From [Clostridium] aerotolerans DSM 5434 (lineage in GTDB: Bacteria; Bacillota; Clostridia; Lachnospirales; Lachnospiraceae): a stretch of DNA of 64,000 nt. Below the pieces are notes generated by a model. That model ran no database searches and had not been told where the DNA came from. It worked only from the letters and a program-made list of their open reading frames with translations. The stretch is from NCBI RefSeq assembly GCF_000687555.1, contig NZ_JHWJ01000015.1, positions 1 to 64,000 of the forward strand. Reading direction: 5' to 3'. This document shows positions 34,878 through 42,602 of this stretch, in pieces; the stretch's first letter is position 1, and every line of letters begins with the position of its first letter. Both the position numbers and the translations under genes were made by a program.

Positions 34878-35237
34878 TTACTCATCTTTCTTGTGTCTGT
34901 CTGAATACTTCTTAAGTAGTTTTTTAAAATCGAGATAACCCTCAGCGCCGGAAAGCGGTGAGGATTCATACCCTTCTAAATCTATTTCCTCTTCCGGTAT
35001 TTCAGCCAGAAGTGTAATCTGAGAAGCTGCAATACCAATAAGATAGTAATGACTGCCTAATTGAACAATAGCAACCGCCTTATCCTGCCCCAGCGGAAGC
35101 CTGTCCAGCATCTGCATATGTGTACCCCCGCGCTTTAACCCGATGCCCTTCCCAAGACTCTTTGTAAATATGTAGCTTAAGTACAAAATTAAAATCGTGA
35201 GAATTAATACCGATGCCAGACTAATTATACTGTTCAA
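34878..35237 (-). CDS. fliO: Flagellar biosynthetic protein FliO
   Basis: A 119-residue protein with one membrane helix near the N-terminus (SLASVLILTILILYLSYIF) and a short cytoplasmic beta-rich domain (LDRLPLGQDKAVAIVQLGSHYYLIG), followed by an acidic and basic tail. FliO stabilises FliP during gate assembly. The start is TTG 35237, with GAGAGGAAG upstream. Assignment is by this layout plus position before fliP. Confidence 0.9.
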   Translation of the reverse strand: MNSIISLASVLILTILILYLSYIFTKSLGKGIGLKRGGTHMQMLDRLPLGQDKAVAIVQLGSHYYLIGIAASQITLLAEIPEEEIDLEGYESSPLSGAEGYLDFKKLLKKYSDRHKKDE

Positions 35238-35254
35238 CGACTGCCACTTCCTCT

Positions 35255-36619
35255 CTACTGGATATTCCCTTTTACGATTTCTGTAATTCGAATACCGAAA
35301 TTATCATCTACTACTACGACATCGCCTTTTGCTATACAGCGGCCGTTTACATATAAATCCACCTGATCTCCAGCCAGTTTATCAAGAACCACAAGGGAAC
35401 CTTTCGTAAATTCGAGAATGTCCTTTACCAGTTTTCTGGTTCTTCCGATTTCTACTGAAACCTCCAGGGGCACTCCCATAATTAACTCTCTGTTTTCTTC
35501 CTGTTCTTCGTAATTACCAGCGCTATCTTTTAAATTCTTCTGAGGAATTGGTTTCACATTGATTGTTTTAGGATCATGCGTATCCTTCGCTGCATTCTGC
35601 TGTCCACCCTGAAGCTGTGAAATCATTTGCTGCATTTGGTTCATCATCTGCTGCTGCATCTGTAACTGATTCATCAGATTCTGCATGTTTGTTTGATCTG
35701 CTCCTGACATCTGCCCTCCTGCTGTAGGTACTGCTGTAGGTACTGCTGTTAAAGGCTGTTCCACTTTAGCAGGCTCAGTATTCTGATTGCCAGCCAGAAG
35801 TTTTTCAATTTCAGCCTGTGATAACGCTCCGCCTGACGATTCAGTAACCGGCTGCGGTTTTTCCACTGGCTGTGGCTCTACTTCTGGTTCTTTCGCTGTA
35901 CCGCCTGATAAAAGCTTTTCAATCTCCTCCTGAGAAAGAACGCCCCCTCCCGAACCTGCCGCCGGCTTTTCCGGTTCGCTCACTGGTTCAGGCTTACTCA
36001 CAGGTTCAGGCTCTGATACCTGATCCTCCTCAGTGAAAAATCCGCCTACCAATTCCTTCGCCAGGCTTGGAGGCATAACATTTATAAATTCACTTTCCAT
36101 CTGATCGGCTATCTTTAATGTAAAGCCGACGACCACCATGACCTCATCTGTGTCATAATACTTTTCCTTAAAATCATCAAGGTCCCCAATTTCAAAGGAA
36201 CTGGGCGTGGAAATATTAACTGCTTTTGATAAGAACTCGGAGAGTGCTGTTGCTGATGCTCCCATCATCTGGTTCATGACTTCGCAGATGGCACTGATGT
36301 TCAGCTCATTTAACTCAAACTCTTCTTCCGGAGTTTCCATTCCCATCATCATATCTACGATAATCTTTACATCATGCTTTTTTAATAGCATAATATTGCT
36401 TCCGCTTAATCCAGCAGTATATGTAATTTCAACGCCTACTGCAGGCTCCAGATTTGATATTTCAAATTCTTCCCTTGTTAATACTCTGACCACTGGTGTA
36501 GTTATGTCAACTCTGGCATTGAGCATGGTAGATACTGCAGTGGCTGAGGCACCCAGGCTTATATTTAGTATTTCACCTATGGCATCAATCTCAAATGCGC
36601 TAAAATTCTTCGAATCCAT
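35255..36619 (-). CDS. fliY: FliY: CheC-type phosphatase fused to FliN C-ring domain, with two FliM-like peptides
   Basis: C-ring protein of 454 residues that joins CheY-P phosphatase activity to the switch complex. Residues 1-195 carry a CheC-like domain with two ExxN helices (IGEILNISLGASATAVS and ICEVMNQMMGASATALS). Residues about 365-454 are the FliN/SpoA domain. The linker (about 200-345) is Glu/Pro-rich, then Gln/Met-rich, and contains two copies of the LSQxEIEKLLxG peptide (residues 227-240 and 265-278), closely resembling the FliM N-terminus LSQSQIDALL in this same operon. In FliM that peptide binds CheY-P. Confidence 0.95.
   Translation of the reverse strand: MDSKNFSAFEIDAIGEILNISLGASATAVSTMLNARVDITTPVVRVLTREEFEISNLEPAVGVEITYTAGLSGSNIMLLKKHDVKIIVDMMMGMETPEEEFELNELNISAICEVMNQMMGASATALSEFLSKAVNISTPSSFEIGDLDDFKEKYYDTDEVMVVVGFTLKIADQMESEFINVMPPSLAKELVGGFFTEEDQVSEPEPVSKPEPVSEPEKPAAGSGGGVLSQEEIEKLLSGGTAKEPEVEPQPVEKPQPVTESSGGALSQAEIEKLLAGNQNTEPAKVEQPLTAVPTAVPTAGGQMSGADQTNMQNLMNQLQMQQQMMNQMQQMISQLQGGQQNAAKDTHDPKTINVKPIPQKNLKDSAGNYEEQEENRELIMGVPLEVSVEIGRTRKLVKDILEFTKGSLVVLDKLAGDQVDLYVNGRCIAKGDVVVVDDNFGIRITEIVKGNIQ
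35786..35941 (-). repeat. Two FliM-N-terminus-like peptide repeats within fliY
   Basis: DNA for two 13-14 residue motifs (VLSQEEIEKLLSGG and ALSQAEIEKLLAG) spaced by 38 residues, each preceded by a Gly-rich turn. The match to the CheY-binding peptide of FliM is visible by eye. Confidence 0.85.
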
Positions 36620-36669
36620 ATAACTTTTCTCCCTTTATACTCATTTAGCCCTCTATGCCATATTTTGCC

Positions 36670-37116
36670 TTATTTCCCGATATCCAACGCCTTGGAAGCC
36701 ATCATCTTTATGGCATTAAATGCAGTAATATTCGCTTCATAGGATCTGGTTGCAGACATACTGTCCACGGTTTCTTTGATCAAATCCACATTCGGCATCT
36801 GCACGTAGCCGTTTTCATCCGCATCGGGATGCTCCGGGTTATAAACAGACTTTAGAGGACTAGTGTCTTCCACAAGCTGTGAGACCCTGACACCCCCTGT
36901 ACTCTGCTGCCAGCTTTTACCTGCTGCATTCATAAGTACTTTCTTAAAACTGTTTTCGTTTCTGGCTTCAAGTACTACCATTTTTCTTCGATAAGGACCC
37001 CCAGCTTCTGTTCTGGTCGTATCAATATTAGCTATGTTTTGAGATGCGACATCCAAACGAAGACGTTGTGCAGTCATTGCTGACGCACTTATGTTCATAG
37101 AACTCAAAAATGACAT
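36670..37116 (-). CDS. flgC: Flagellar rod protein FlgC, at an unusual place
   Basis: Proximal-rod protein of 148 residues from ATG 37116, with GAGGAGG six bases upstream. Family landmarks are all present: SSMNISASAMTAQRLRLDVASQNIANIDTTR, GGPYRRKMVVL, DPDADENGYVQMPNV and the C-terminal SATRSYEANITAFNAIKMMASKALDIGK. It normally lies between flgB and fliE, but here flgB and fliE are adjacent (50.2 kb) and this single flgC is 13 kb downstream, between cheY and fliY. Expression should still be in the same transcript. Confidence 0.93.
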   Translation of the reverse strand: MSFLSSMNISASAMTAQRLRLDVASQNIANIDTTRTEAGGPYRRKMVVLEARNENSFKKVLMNAAGKSWQQSTGGVRVSQLVEDTSPLKSVYNPEHPDADENGYVQMPNVDLIKETVDSMSATRSYEANITAFNAIKMMASKALDIGK

Positions 37117-37140
37117 ATGTACCCTCCTCAAATATCAGCT

Positions 37141-37500
37141 TTAGCCGATAATGCCAGTTACTGTCTTAAGAATACGGTCCGGCTTAAATGGCTTTACAAT
37201 GAAATCCTTTGCTCCGGATTTGATTGCTTCAATAACCATACTTTCCTGTCCCATGGCAGAACACATAACAACAGCTGCATCTGGTGATTTTGCCTTAATA
37301 GCCTTTAACGCTTCAAGTCCATCCATATTTGGCATGGTAATATCCATGATAACAAGATCTGGATTGATTTCTGAAAACATCTGTACTGCCTGAACTCCAT
37401 CAGAAGCCTCATATAAATCCGTATATCCGTTCTTAGATAACGTGTCCTTAATCATCATTCTCATAAAAGCTGCATCATCTACTAATAATATTTTTGCCAT
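37141..37500 (-). CDS. cheY: Chemotaxis response regulator CheY
   Basis: Single receiver domain of 119 residues: acidic pair Asp8-Asp9, phospho-aspartate Asp53 in VIMDITMPNMDG, threonine/serine in VVMCSAMG and lysine in VKPFKP. Phosphorylated by CheA, it binds the switch (FliM, probably also FliY here) to change rotation. ATG 37500 is chosen because AAAGGAG is properly spaced; ATG 37509 would start right at the ribosome site. It lies between fliM and flgC. Confidence 0.96.
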   Translation of the reverse strand: MAKILLVDDAAFMRMMIKDTLSKNGYTDLYEASDGVQAVQMFSEINPDLVIMDITMPNMDGLEALKAIKAKSPDAAVVMCSAMGQESMVIEAIKSGAKDFIVKPFKPDRILKTVTGIIG

Positions 37501-37548
37501 TTTTAACATCTCCTTTATTATCCTATGTTACTTTATATAATCCCTGAC

Positions 37549-38568
37549 TCAGTTTTCACTGGTCTGGTAATTTCCCGTTTCAATCAAATCATCAATCTGT
37601 ACGGCTACATTCCGCTTATGGACTCCCAACTGGCCTTTAAACCATGGCTGGCTTTCTATATAAAGCTGAATATCCGAATCCTTTGGAGTATTCAGATTGA
37701 TGACATCGCCCACATGAAGATTATAAATATCATCAAGAGTGATAGCAGCATCTCCCACTTTTGCCTGAACCAAAAGATCAGAACTCTTTATGCTGTTAAG
37801 GATTTCCTGTCTGTTATCCTGACTCTTAAGCTCATCTCCCAGCGCATTGTGTTTCTTCTTATCCATAATTTCGAATATGTTCATAAGCAATGATCCTGGA
37901 ATACAGACATTCAGTCTTCCGGTACATTCCTTTAATTCCACATCAATCACCACAATGACAATGGTTTCATCAACACCAATTTCCTGAAACATACCTGGAT
38001 TTTCTTCCAGTCTGTCCATTACGAAATTAAGGTTGATGTAACTGGACCATGAATCCTTCAGTGCTCCAATTAAATATTGAATTACCTTGCGGTAAAGAGC
38101 CATCTCTATCTCTGTATATGTATAATATTCGTCGATATCAGCTTCTTCCCCTACACCTCCAAGCATACGGTCAATAAGACTTAACATCAGGCTCATGCTG
38201 GCATTGATCAAAAGAGGCGGACTCTGGGAAATATTTGGCACCGTTACATTAACGATGGTAAGTACATCATTATCACCGAGAGCATTGGCAAATTCATAAT
38301 ACCGCTGCTCTTCTACCGTTACGACTGACAATTCACTTGATGTGCGGAATAAACCGTTAATCTGAGAGCCAGCCATTCTGGAATAATTATCAAATATGCT
38401 CTTTAAAATTTTCAGTTTATCTTTGGTAAACTTTTTAGGACTATAAAAGTCATACTTCCTGTATTTTGTGTCATTTGCTTTTTTATCAATCTCATCGATC
38501 GGCTCATCTGCTCCCTGAAGGGAATTGAGCAGTGCATCAATTTGACTTTGGGATAATACTTCAGCCAT
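37549..38568 (-). CDS. fliM: Flagellar motor switch protein FliM
   Basis: C-ring protein of 339 residues that receives CheY-P. The N-terminal CheY-binding peptide is EVLSQSQIDALLNSLQG. Middle CheC-like domain contains FTKDKLKILKSIFDNYSRM and NGLFRTSSELSV; the C-terminal SpoA domain ends near VHKRNVAVQIDDLI. ATG 38568 has GGAG eight bases upstream; a GTG nine bases earlier is less likely. It lies between motB and cheY. Confidence 0.96.
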   Translation of the reverse strand: MAEVLSQSQIDALLNSLQGADEPIDEIDKKANDTKYRKYDFYSPKKFTKDKLKILKSIFDNYSRMAGSQINGLFRTSSELSVVTVEEQRYYEFANALGDNDVLTIVNVTVPNISQSPPLLINASMSLMLSLIDRMLGGVGEEADIDEYYTYTEIEMALYRKVIQYLIGALKDSWSSYINLNFVMDRLEENPGMFQEIGVDETIVIVVIDVELKECTGRLNVCIPGSLLMNIFEIMDKKKHNALGDELKSQDNRQEILNSIKSSDLLVQAKVGDAAITLDDIYNLHVGDVINLNTPKDSDIQLYIESQPWFKGQLGVHKRNVAVQIDDLIETGNYQTSEN

Positions 38569-38604
38569 CTGTTTCACTCCCGCTTTTTATTTGTTGTCCG
38601 TTTC

Positions 38605-39369
38605 TTACTGATTCTGATGATATACCTGACGGTAATATTCCTCCAGGGATCTCTCCACCTTGTTGCTTTGGGTAATCAGGATCTCCACACGGCGGTTTCT
38701 CTCTCCCCCATCTTCTGTATCAAGTGGTGCGATAGGACGAAACTGACCAAAACTCATACTCACCAGTTTTTCCGGAGATACGGCATTCCTGCTCTGTAGA
38801 TAAATGACCAATTCTGCGGAACGCTGGGCAGAAAGCATCCTGTCACTTCGGATATTGTTAGGCCGCTCCGGATTGAACTGAGAAGTGTGTCCCAACACCT
38901 TAACTTCTTTTATCGTATCGTTTGCCCTTGATAGAACACCAGCAAACTGATCAAGCAGTTCTTTCCCCTCCTGGCGAAGAACCGAGCCGTCACCATCAAA
39001 AAATACTCTATCACGAAATGCTATAAATGTGAAGTCATCTCCTTGGGTAATCTCTATAGAATCCTGCAGATTCCGTTCTTCAATCACCTGCTTTAACACG
39101 ATGGAAAGCTGGTCAAAATCTGTGATAGTACCAGCCTCTGAAGCTGTGTCAGAAGTGGGCTCACCCTGCGCTACTGACGATGGAATTTCCTGTCCCTCTC
39201 CTACAGCCGCGCCCGGATTTACACTCCCCACAAGTGTCTTCCATTTACTCTGGTCAATGTAAGAAACAGAATACAAAAGGATAAAAAAACATAAAAGCAG
39301 AGTAACAATACCGCCATATGTATCCAGCCATCCTCCAGGCTCTTCCTGTTTCCTGTCCTTCTTTATCAT
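38605..39369 (-). CDS. motB: Motor stator protein MotB, with glycine at the usual channel aspartate
   Basis: A 254-residue stator subunit. One membrane helix (about 19-40) precedes a linker and an OmpA-like peptidoglycan-binding domain (VFFDGDGSVL, VLGHTSQFNPERPNNIRSDRMLSAQRSAELV, RRVEILI). In typical MotB the helix begins Tyr-Ala-Asp-x-x-Thr-Leu-Leu, with that Asp carrying the ion. Here it reads Tyr18-Gly19-Gly20-Ile-Val-Thr-Leu-Leu, so position 20 is Gly and the nearest acid is Asp16, one helical turn earlier. Start has AGGTGG upstream. It forms a unit with motA. Confidence 0.93.
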   Translation of the reverse strand: MIKKDRKQEEPGGWLDTYGGIVTLLLCFFILLYSVSYIDQSKWKTLVGSVNPGAAVGEGQEIPSSVAQGEPTSDTASEAGTITDFDQLSIVLKQVIEERNLQDSIEITQGDDFTFIAFRDRVFFDGDGSVLRQEGKELLDQFAGVLSRANDTIKEVKVLGHTSQFNPERPNNIRSDRMLSAQRSAELVIYLQSRNAVSPEKLVSMSFGQFRPIAPLDTEDGGERNRRVEILITQSNKVERSLEEYYRQVYHQNQ

Positions 39370-39407
39370 ATAACCACCTGTTTTTTAATCTTGTAGCTGG
39401 AACCGGT

Positions 39408-40217
39408 CTATGAAACAGCACCTGTGTCGTCTGTCCCGATACTACCTTTTTTCATATATTTTTTCTGCTGGTCCTGGGACAGATAAGAAAAAAGCTTCTC
39501 CACCAAAAATTTGGGATTATCTCCGGCTTGTATTGATAATACACCTTCTATAATGATCTGCTTATAAAGAACCTCTTCCTCATTGCGGATACGAAGCTTT
39601 TTTGCCATTGGTGCAAAAAGCATATGGGCCAGGATACAACCATAAAATGTAGCCAGCAATGCTGTGGACATATCTGCCCCAATGCCTCCTGCACCTTGCT
39701 CTACATTGAGGCCCTTCAGCATGTTTACGAGACCTACCAGCGTTCCTACAAGACCAAAGGCCGGTGCCAGTGAGGTACACCTCTCAAAGATGCTGATCTG
39801 CTGTTCGTGGCGGTCAATCAATGCGTTTACTTCACCTTCCAGGATTTCCCTGATTCGCTCCGCATCCACTGCATCTACAATGAGCATGACACTTTGCTTT
39901 AAAAATGGATCACGTATGGACCCTGCCTGTTCTTCCAGAATAAGAAGTCCTCTTTTTCTGGCGGTCTGCGCCATGTCTGCAAACTTATAAATAACTTCAC
40001 CAGCATTGTATTTTTGAGCTCCAAACATGATTCCAATATGTTTGGGAATCTGGGCAAGCATTCGAAATGGATAACTGGCGATAAGTGCTGCCGCTGTTCC
40101 TCCGATAACGATGATCACACTGGGGATATGTATAAAATTTGCCACTTTATCCGTCCCAATTCCTAAGACAATTAAGACAGCTCCCAGTATCCACCCCACT
40201 ATCAAAGATACATCCAT
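39408..40217 (-). CDS. motA: Motor stator protein MotA
   Basis: A 269-residue stator subunit with four membrane helices. Recognisable parts are the first two helices (IVGWILGAVLIVLGIGTDKVANFIHIPSVIIVIGG region), the cytoplasmic loop with torque-generating charges, the proline-bearing APAFGLVGTLVGLVNML helix, and the C-terminal EEVLYKQIIIEGVLSIQAGDNP signature. GGGAGG precedes the ATG by six bases. It lies after flbD and before motB. Confidence 0.96.
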   Translation of the reverse strand: MDVSLIVGWILGAVLIVLGIGTDKVANFIHIPSVIIVIGGTAAALIASYPFRMLAQIPKHIGIMFGAQKYNAGEVIYKFADMAQTARKRGLLILEEQAGSIRDPFLKQSVMLIVDAVDAERIREILEGEVNALIDRHEQQISIFERCTSLAPAFGLVGTLVGLVNMLKGLNVEQGAGGIGADMSTALLATFYGCILAHMLFAPMAKKLRIRNEEEVLYKQIIIEGVLSIQAGDNPKFLVEKLFSYLSQDQQKKYMKKGSIGTDDTGAVS

Positions 40218-40248
40218 GAATAACCTCCCATTTTCATTTAATCCAGGA

Positions 40249-40452
40249 TCAGTCCTTCAACCTCTGTGCGCTGGCCAAGATTCTAGCATTGAAATCCACT
40301 GTTCTTGAAATAATTTCCTCCACACTCTCCTGTACAACATAGTGCTTTCCGTTCACCAATATGACATTGGATTCCGGTATGGATTCAATCCGCTCAATCT
40401 GCACGCAGTTAATCACAAACTCTTCCCCATTTAGTCTAGTCAAACGTATCAC
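40249..40452 (-). CDS. flbD: FlbD/SwrD-like small flagellar protein
   Basis: A 67-residue protein with the family pattern MIRLTRLNGEEFVINCVQIERIESIPESNVILVNG split over two strands, followed by VVQESVEEI. The start codon is GTG 40452 with GGGGAGGGG eight bases upstream. In Bacillus (SwrD) this protein raises motor torque and is encoded just before the stator or fliL genes, as here between flgE and motA. Confidence 0.93.
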   Translation of the reverse strand: MIRLTRLNGEEFVINCVQIERIESIPESNVILVNGKHYVVQESVEEIISRTVDFNARILASAQRLKD

Positions 40453-40513
40453 AGCGTGGTCCCCTCCCCTTATGTCTGGAGAGGCATTACCTGCCTCTCC
40501 GCATTATGAAATT

Positions 40514-42136
40514 TTATCGTTTCAGATTAACTAATTCTTCCAACATCTGGTCTGTTACGGTAATAATCTTTGAGTTTGCCTGGAAACCTCTCTGAGTGGT
40601 GATCATATCGGTCATTTCAGTTGCAAGGTCTACCTTTGCCATTTCTAAGTAGTTACCAAGGATTCTTCCCTCAGTACCACCTGCTTCATTGACACTTACA
40701 TTGCCTGCACTGGCGCCGATGGTGTAATAATATCCACTGTCTTTTTCAAGACCTCCGGTGTTTGGAACGCTTCCTAAAGCAATCTTTCCGATAACAACGG
40801 GTGCATTATCACTTGTTGTTCCGACAATGGTTCCATCTTCCTGAATTTTATAATTTGAAAATTCAGCTACTCCCTCTGGATCAGAGGAAGAAGTTCCCTG
40901 GGAATTGGAATTTGCTTTTAATGCAGTGTCATATGTACTTTGTGCTGATTTCAGAGCATCTTGGGCTGCTTTTAATTTTGCATCCTTATCAGCAACATCC
41001 AATTCCTTTGATGTCATGATTCCTTGTAAAGAATCGCTATCTGTTTTTGAAAGAAATGTTTGTGCATTTTCCAACTTAACAGTTGCTGTCGCTAAAGCAG
41101 TCTTTAAAGCAGCATAAACTGCTGTATCAGTTGGATCTCCATTTTGAAGGTCATCATATGCTTGGGCATAGTCTATCATGACTTGATCTAGTTTAGTTTC
41201 ATCAGGTCCGTAAGATCCAAGTGGATCTTTCAAATTAACCTTAGATTTCGCCCTTAACAGTTCATAACTTTTTTTATCATAATCAAGCTTTGCCTGAGTA
41301 TAAGCTTTTAATTTAGTTCCGCCCGGATCCCCAGTCGTATCATTCTTATACTCTGAATATAATTTGTCCATAGTATCTTTCAGAGTATTAGCTTCCCCAA
41401 TGAGAGTTCCTATATTTCCAATACTATTATTCTTATATGCATCATCATAAACTGCTTTCGCTTCAAAATATTCCTGTCTAGCAGTACCCGCTGCAATAAT
41501 CGCAGTATTTACTGCTGCCTGAGCTTTATCCAATGCTGCTTTCGCATTAGTAAGTGCTGAACTGCTTTTACCTTTCGTAACCGCTTCCATATCAGCATTC
41601 GTAGGAAGTTTTAGTGGTGACAGTGCGCCTTTTGCAAATTCTGCATCACCATCATACTTACCATTCTGAAAGCCATAAACATAATTACCACTATCATCAA
41701 CTAAATAACCATTAGGATCTACTTTAAATTTTCCAACTCTGGATAAATACAATCCACTTGATTTTACTGCATCTTCTGAATCAAGAGAGATGCTGCCACC
41801 ATTCAGCATTGGACCTACCAGGAAGAATCCTGTTCCATCAATCATACAGTCCAGTCCGTTTGCGGAAGGAGACATACCGCCCGTACCAAAATCATAGGCA
41901 ATAGAACCAGTTGTAACACCATAACCTATCTGGTTTGCATTTACCGCACCGTATCCTCCGTTCTTAGTATCACCTGCTGATCCAGCAGAAGTTGACTGAT
42001 ACATAGCATCCTTAAAGGACATATTGGCTGATTTATACCCCCAAGTATTTACATTCGCAATATTATTACCGATAACGTCCATCTTTGACTGATGTGCTCT
42101 AAGTCCTGCCACACCAGCGAACATTGATTTAACCAT
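40514..42136 (-). CDS. flgE: Flagellar hook protein FlgE with a large helical insertion
   Basis: Hook subunit of 540 residues. The conserved start (SMFAGVAGLRAHQSKMDVIGNNIANVNTWGYK), the FlgE box around residues 85-105 (GLDCMIDGTGFFLVG) and the C-terminal helix (LATEMTDMITTQRGFQANSKIITVTDQML) are intact. Between about residues 185 and 420 lies an Ala/Lys/Asp-rich, strongly helical, coiled-coil-like segment (ALTNAKAALDKAQAAV, KLKAAQDALKSAQSTYDTAL) where other hooks carry short beta domains. This region should face outward from the hook. It is longer than usual clostridial FlgE. GGAAAAAGCAT precedes the ATG. Confidence 0.94.
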   Translation of the reverse strand: MVKSMFAGVAGLRAHQSKMDVIGNNIANVNTWGYKSANMSFKDAMYQSTSAGSAGDTKNGGYGAVNANQIGYGVTTGSIAYDFGTGGMSPSANGLDCMIDGTGFFLVGPMLNGGSISLDSEDAVKSSGLYLSRVGKFKVDPNGYLVDDSGNYVYGFQNGKYDGDAEFAKGALSPLKLPTNADMEAVTKGKSSSALTNAKAALDKAQAAVNTAIIAAGTARQEYFEAKAVYDDAYKNNSIGNIGTLIGEANTLKDTMDKLYSEYKNDTTGDPGGTKLKAYTQAKLDYDKKSYELLRAKSKVNLKDPLGSYGPDETKLDQVMIDYAQAYDDLQNGDPTDTAVYAALKTALATATVKLENAQTFLSKTDSDSLQGIMTSKELDVADKDAKLKAAQDALKSAQSTYDTALKANSNSQGTSSSDPEGVAEFSNYKIQEDGTIVGTTSDNAPVVIGKIALGSVPNTGGLEKDSGYYYTIGASAGNVSVNEAGGTEGRILGNYLEMAKVDLATEMTDMITTQRGFQANSKIITVTDQMLEELVNLKR

Positions 42137-42213
42137 ATGCTTTTTCCTTTCTTCCCTTCGCCGTTCTCCTTATGTCAATCGGACATACAGGATAAGCCCC
42201 CTTAACGGTCCGG

Positions 42214-42588
42214 CTATAATAAAACGGCACTGTCAATCTTAGTGAAAATATTATCTTTCATTTCATTTCCAGACATGGTAGTTACAACTGTGTTGTTGGG
42301 TACATTCACAATGAAAGCTCCCCGTTCACTTATGATTACCACATCCTTTGCACCTTTTACACGGGCTTTTTCAACTGCGGATTTCAAGTCATTTAAAAAT
42401 GCATCAGACATCTCAATCCCTCTTTCATTCACCCGTTCTGCCGCATGTCGGGAGAAATGAAGCTCCCCGCTTTTTTGAATGCGGTCATGAAGCATATCAC
42501 TAAAGCTGCTGCCACATTCTGACATTGCCGCAGAGCTTCGCAGCTTCAGCTGCCTGACGTCTTCATATTGGTTTATCTTTTCAATCAT
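42214..42588 (-). CDS. Flagellar operon protein (TIGR02530 family)
   Basis: A 124-residue protein found between flgD and flgE in many Firmicutes. The family core is visible: LHFSRHAAERVNERGIEMSD, AVEKARVKGAKDVVIISERGAFIVNV and NNTVVTTM. No catalytic motif or membrane segment. Its function is not established; position suggests a role in hook assembly. AGGTGATG is the ribosome site, 14 bases after flgD. Confidence 0.88.
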   Translation of the reverse strand: MIEKINQYEDVRQLKLRSSAAMSECGSSFSDMLHDRIQKSGELHFSRHAAERVNERGIEMSDAFLNDLKSAVEKARVKGAKDVVIISERGAFIVNVPNNTVVTTMSGNEMKDNIFTKIDSAVLL

Positions 42589-42602
42589 GTAGCATCACCT
42601 GT

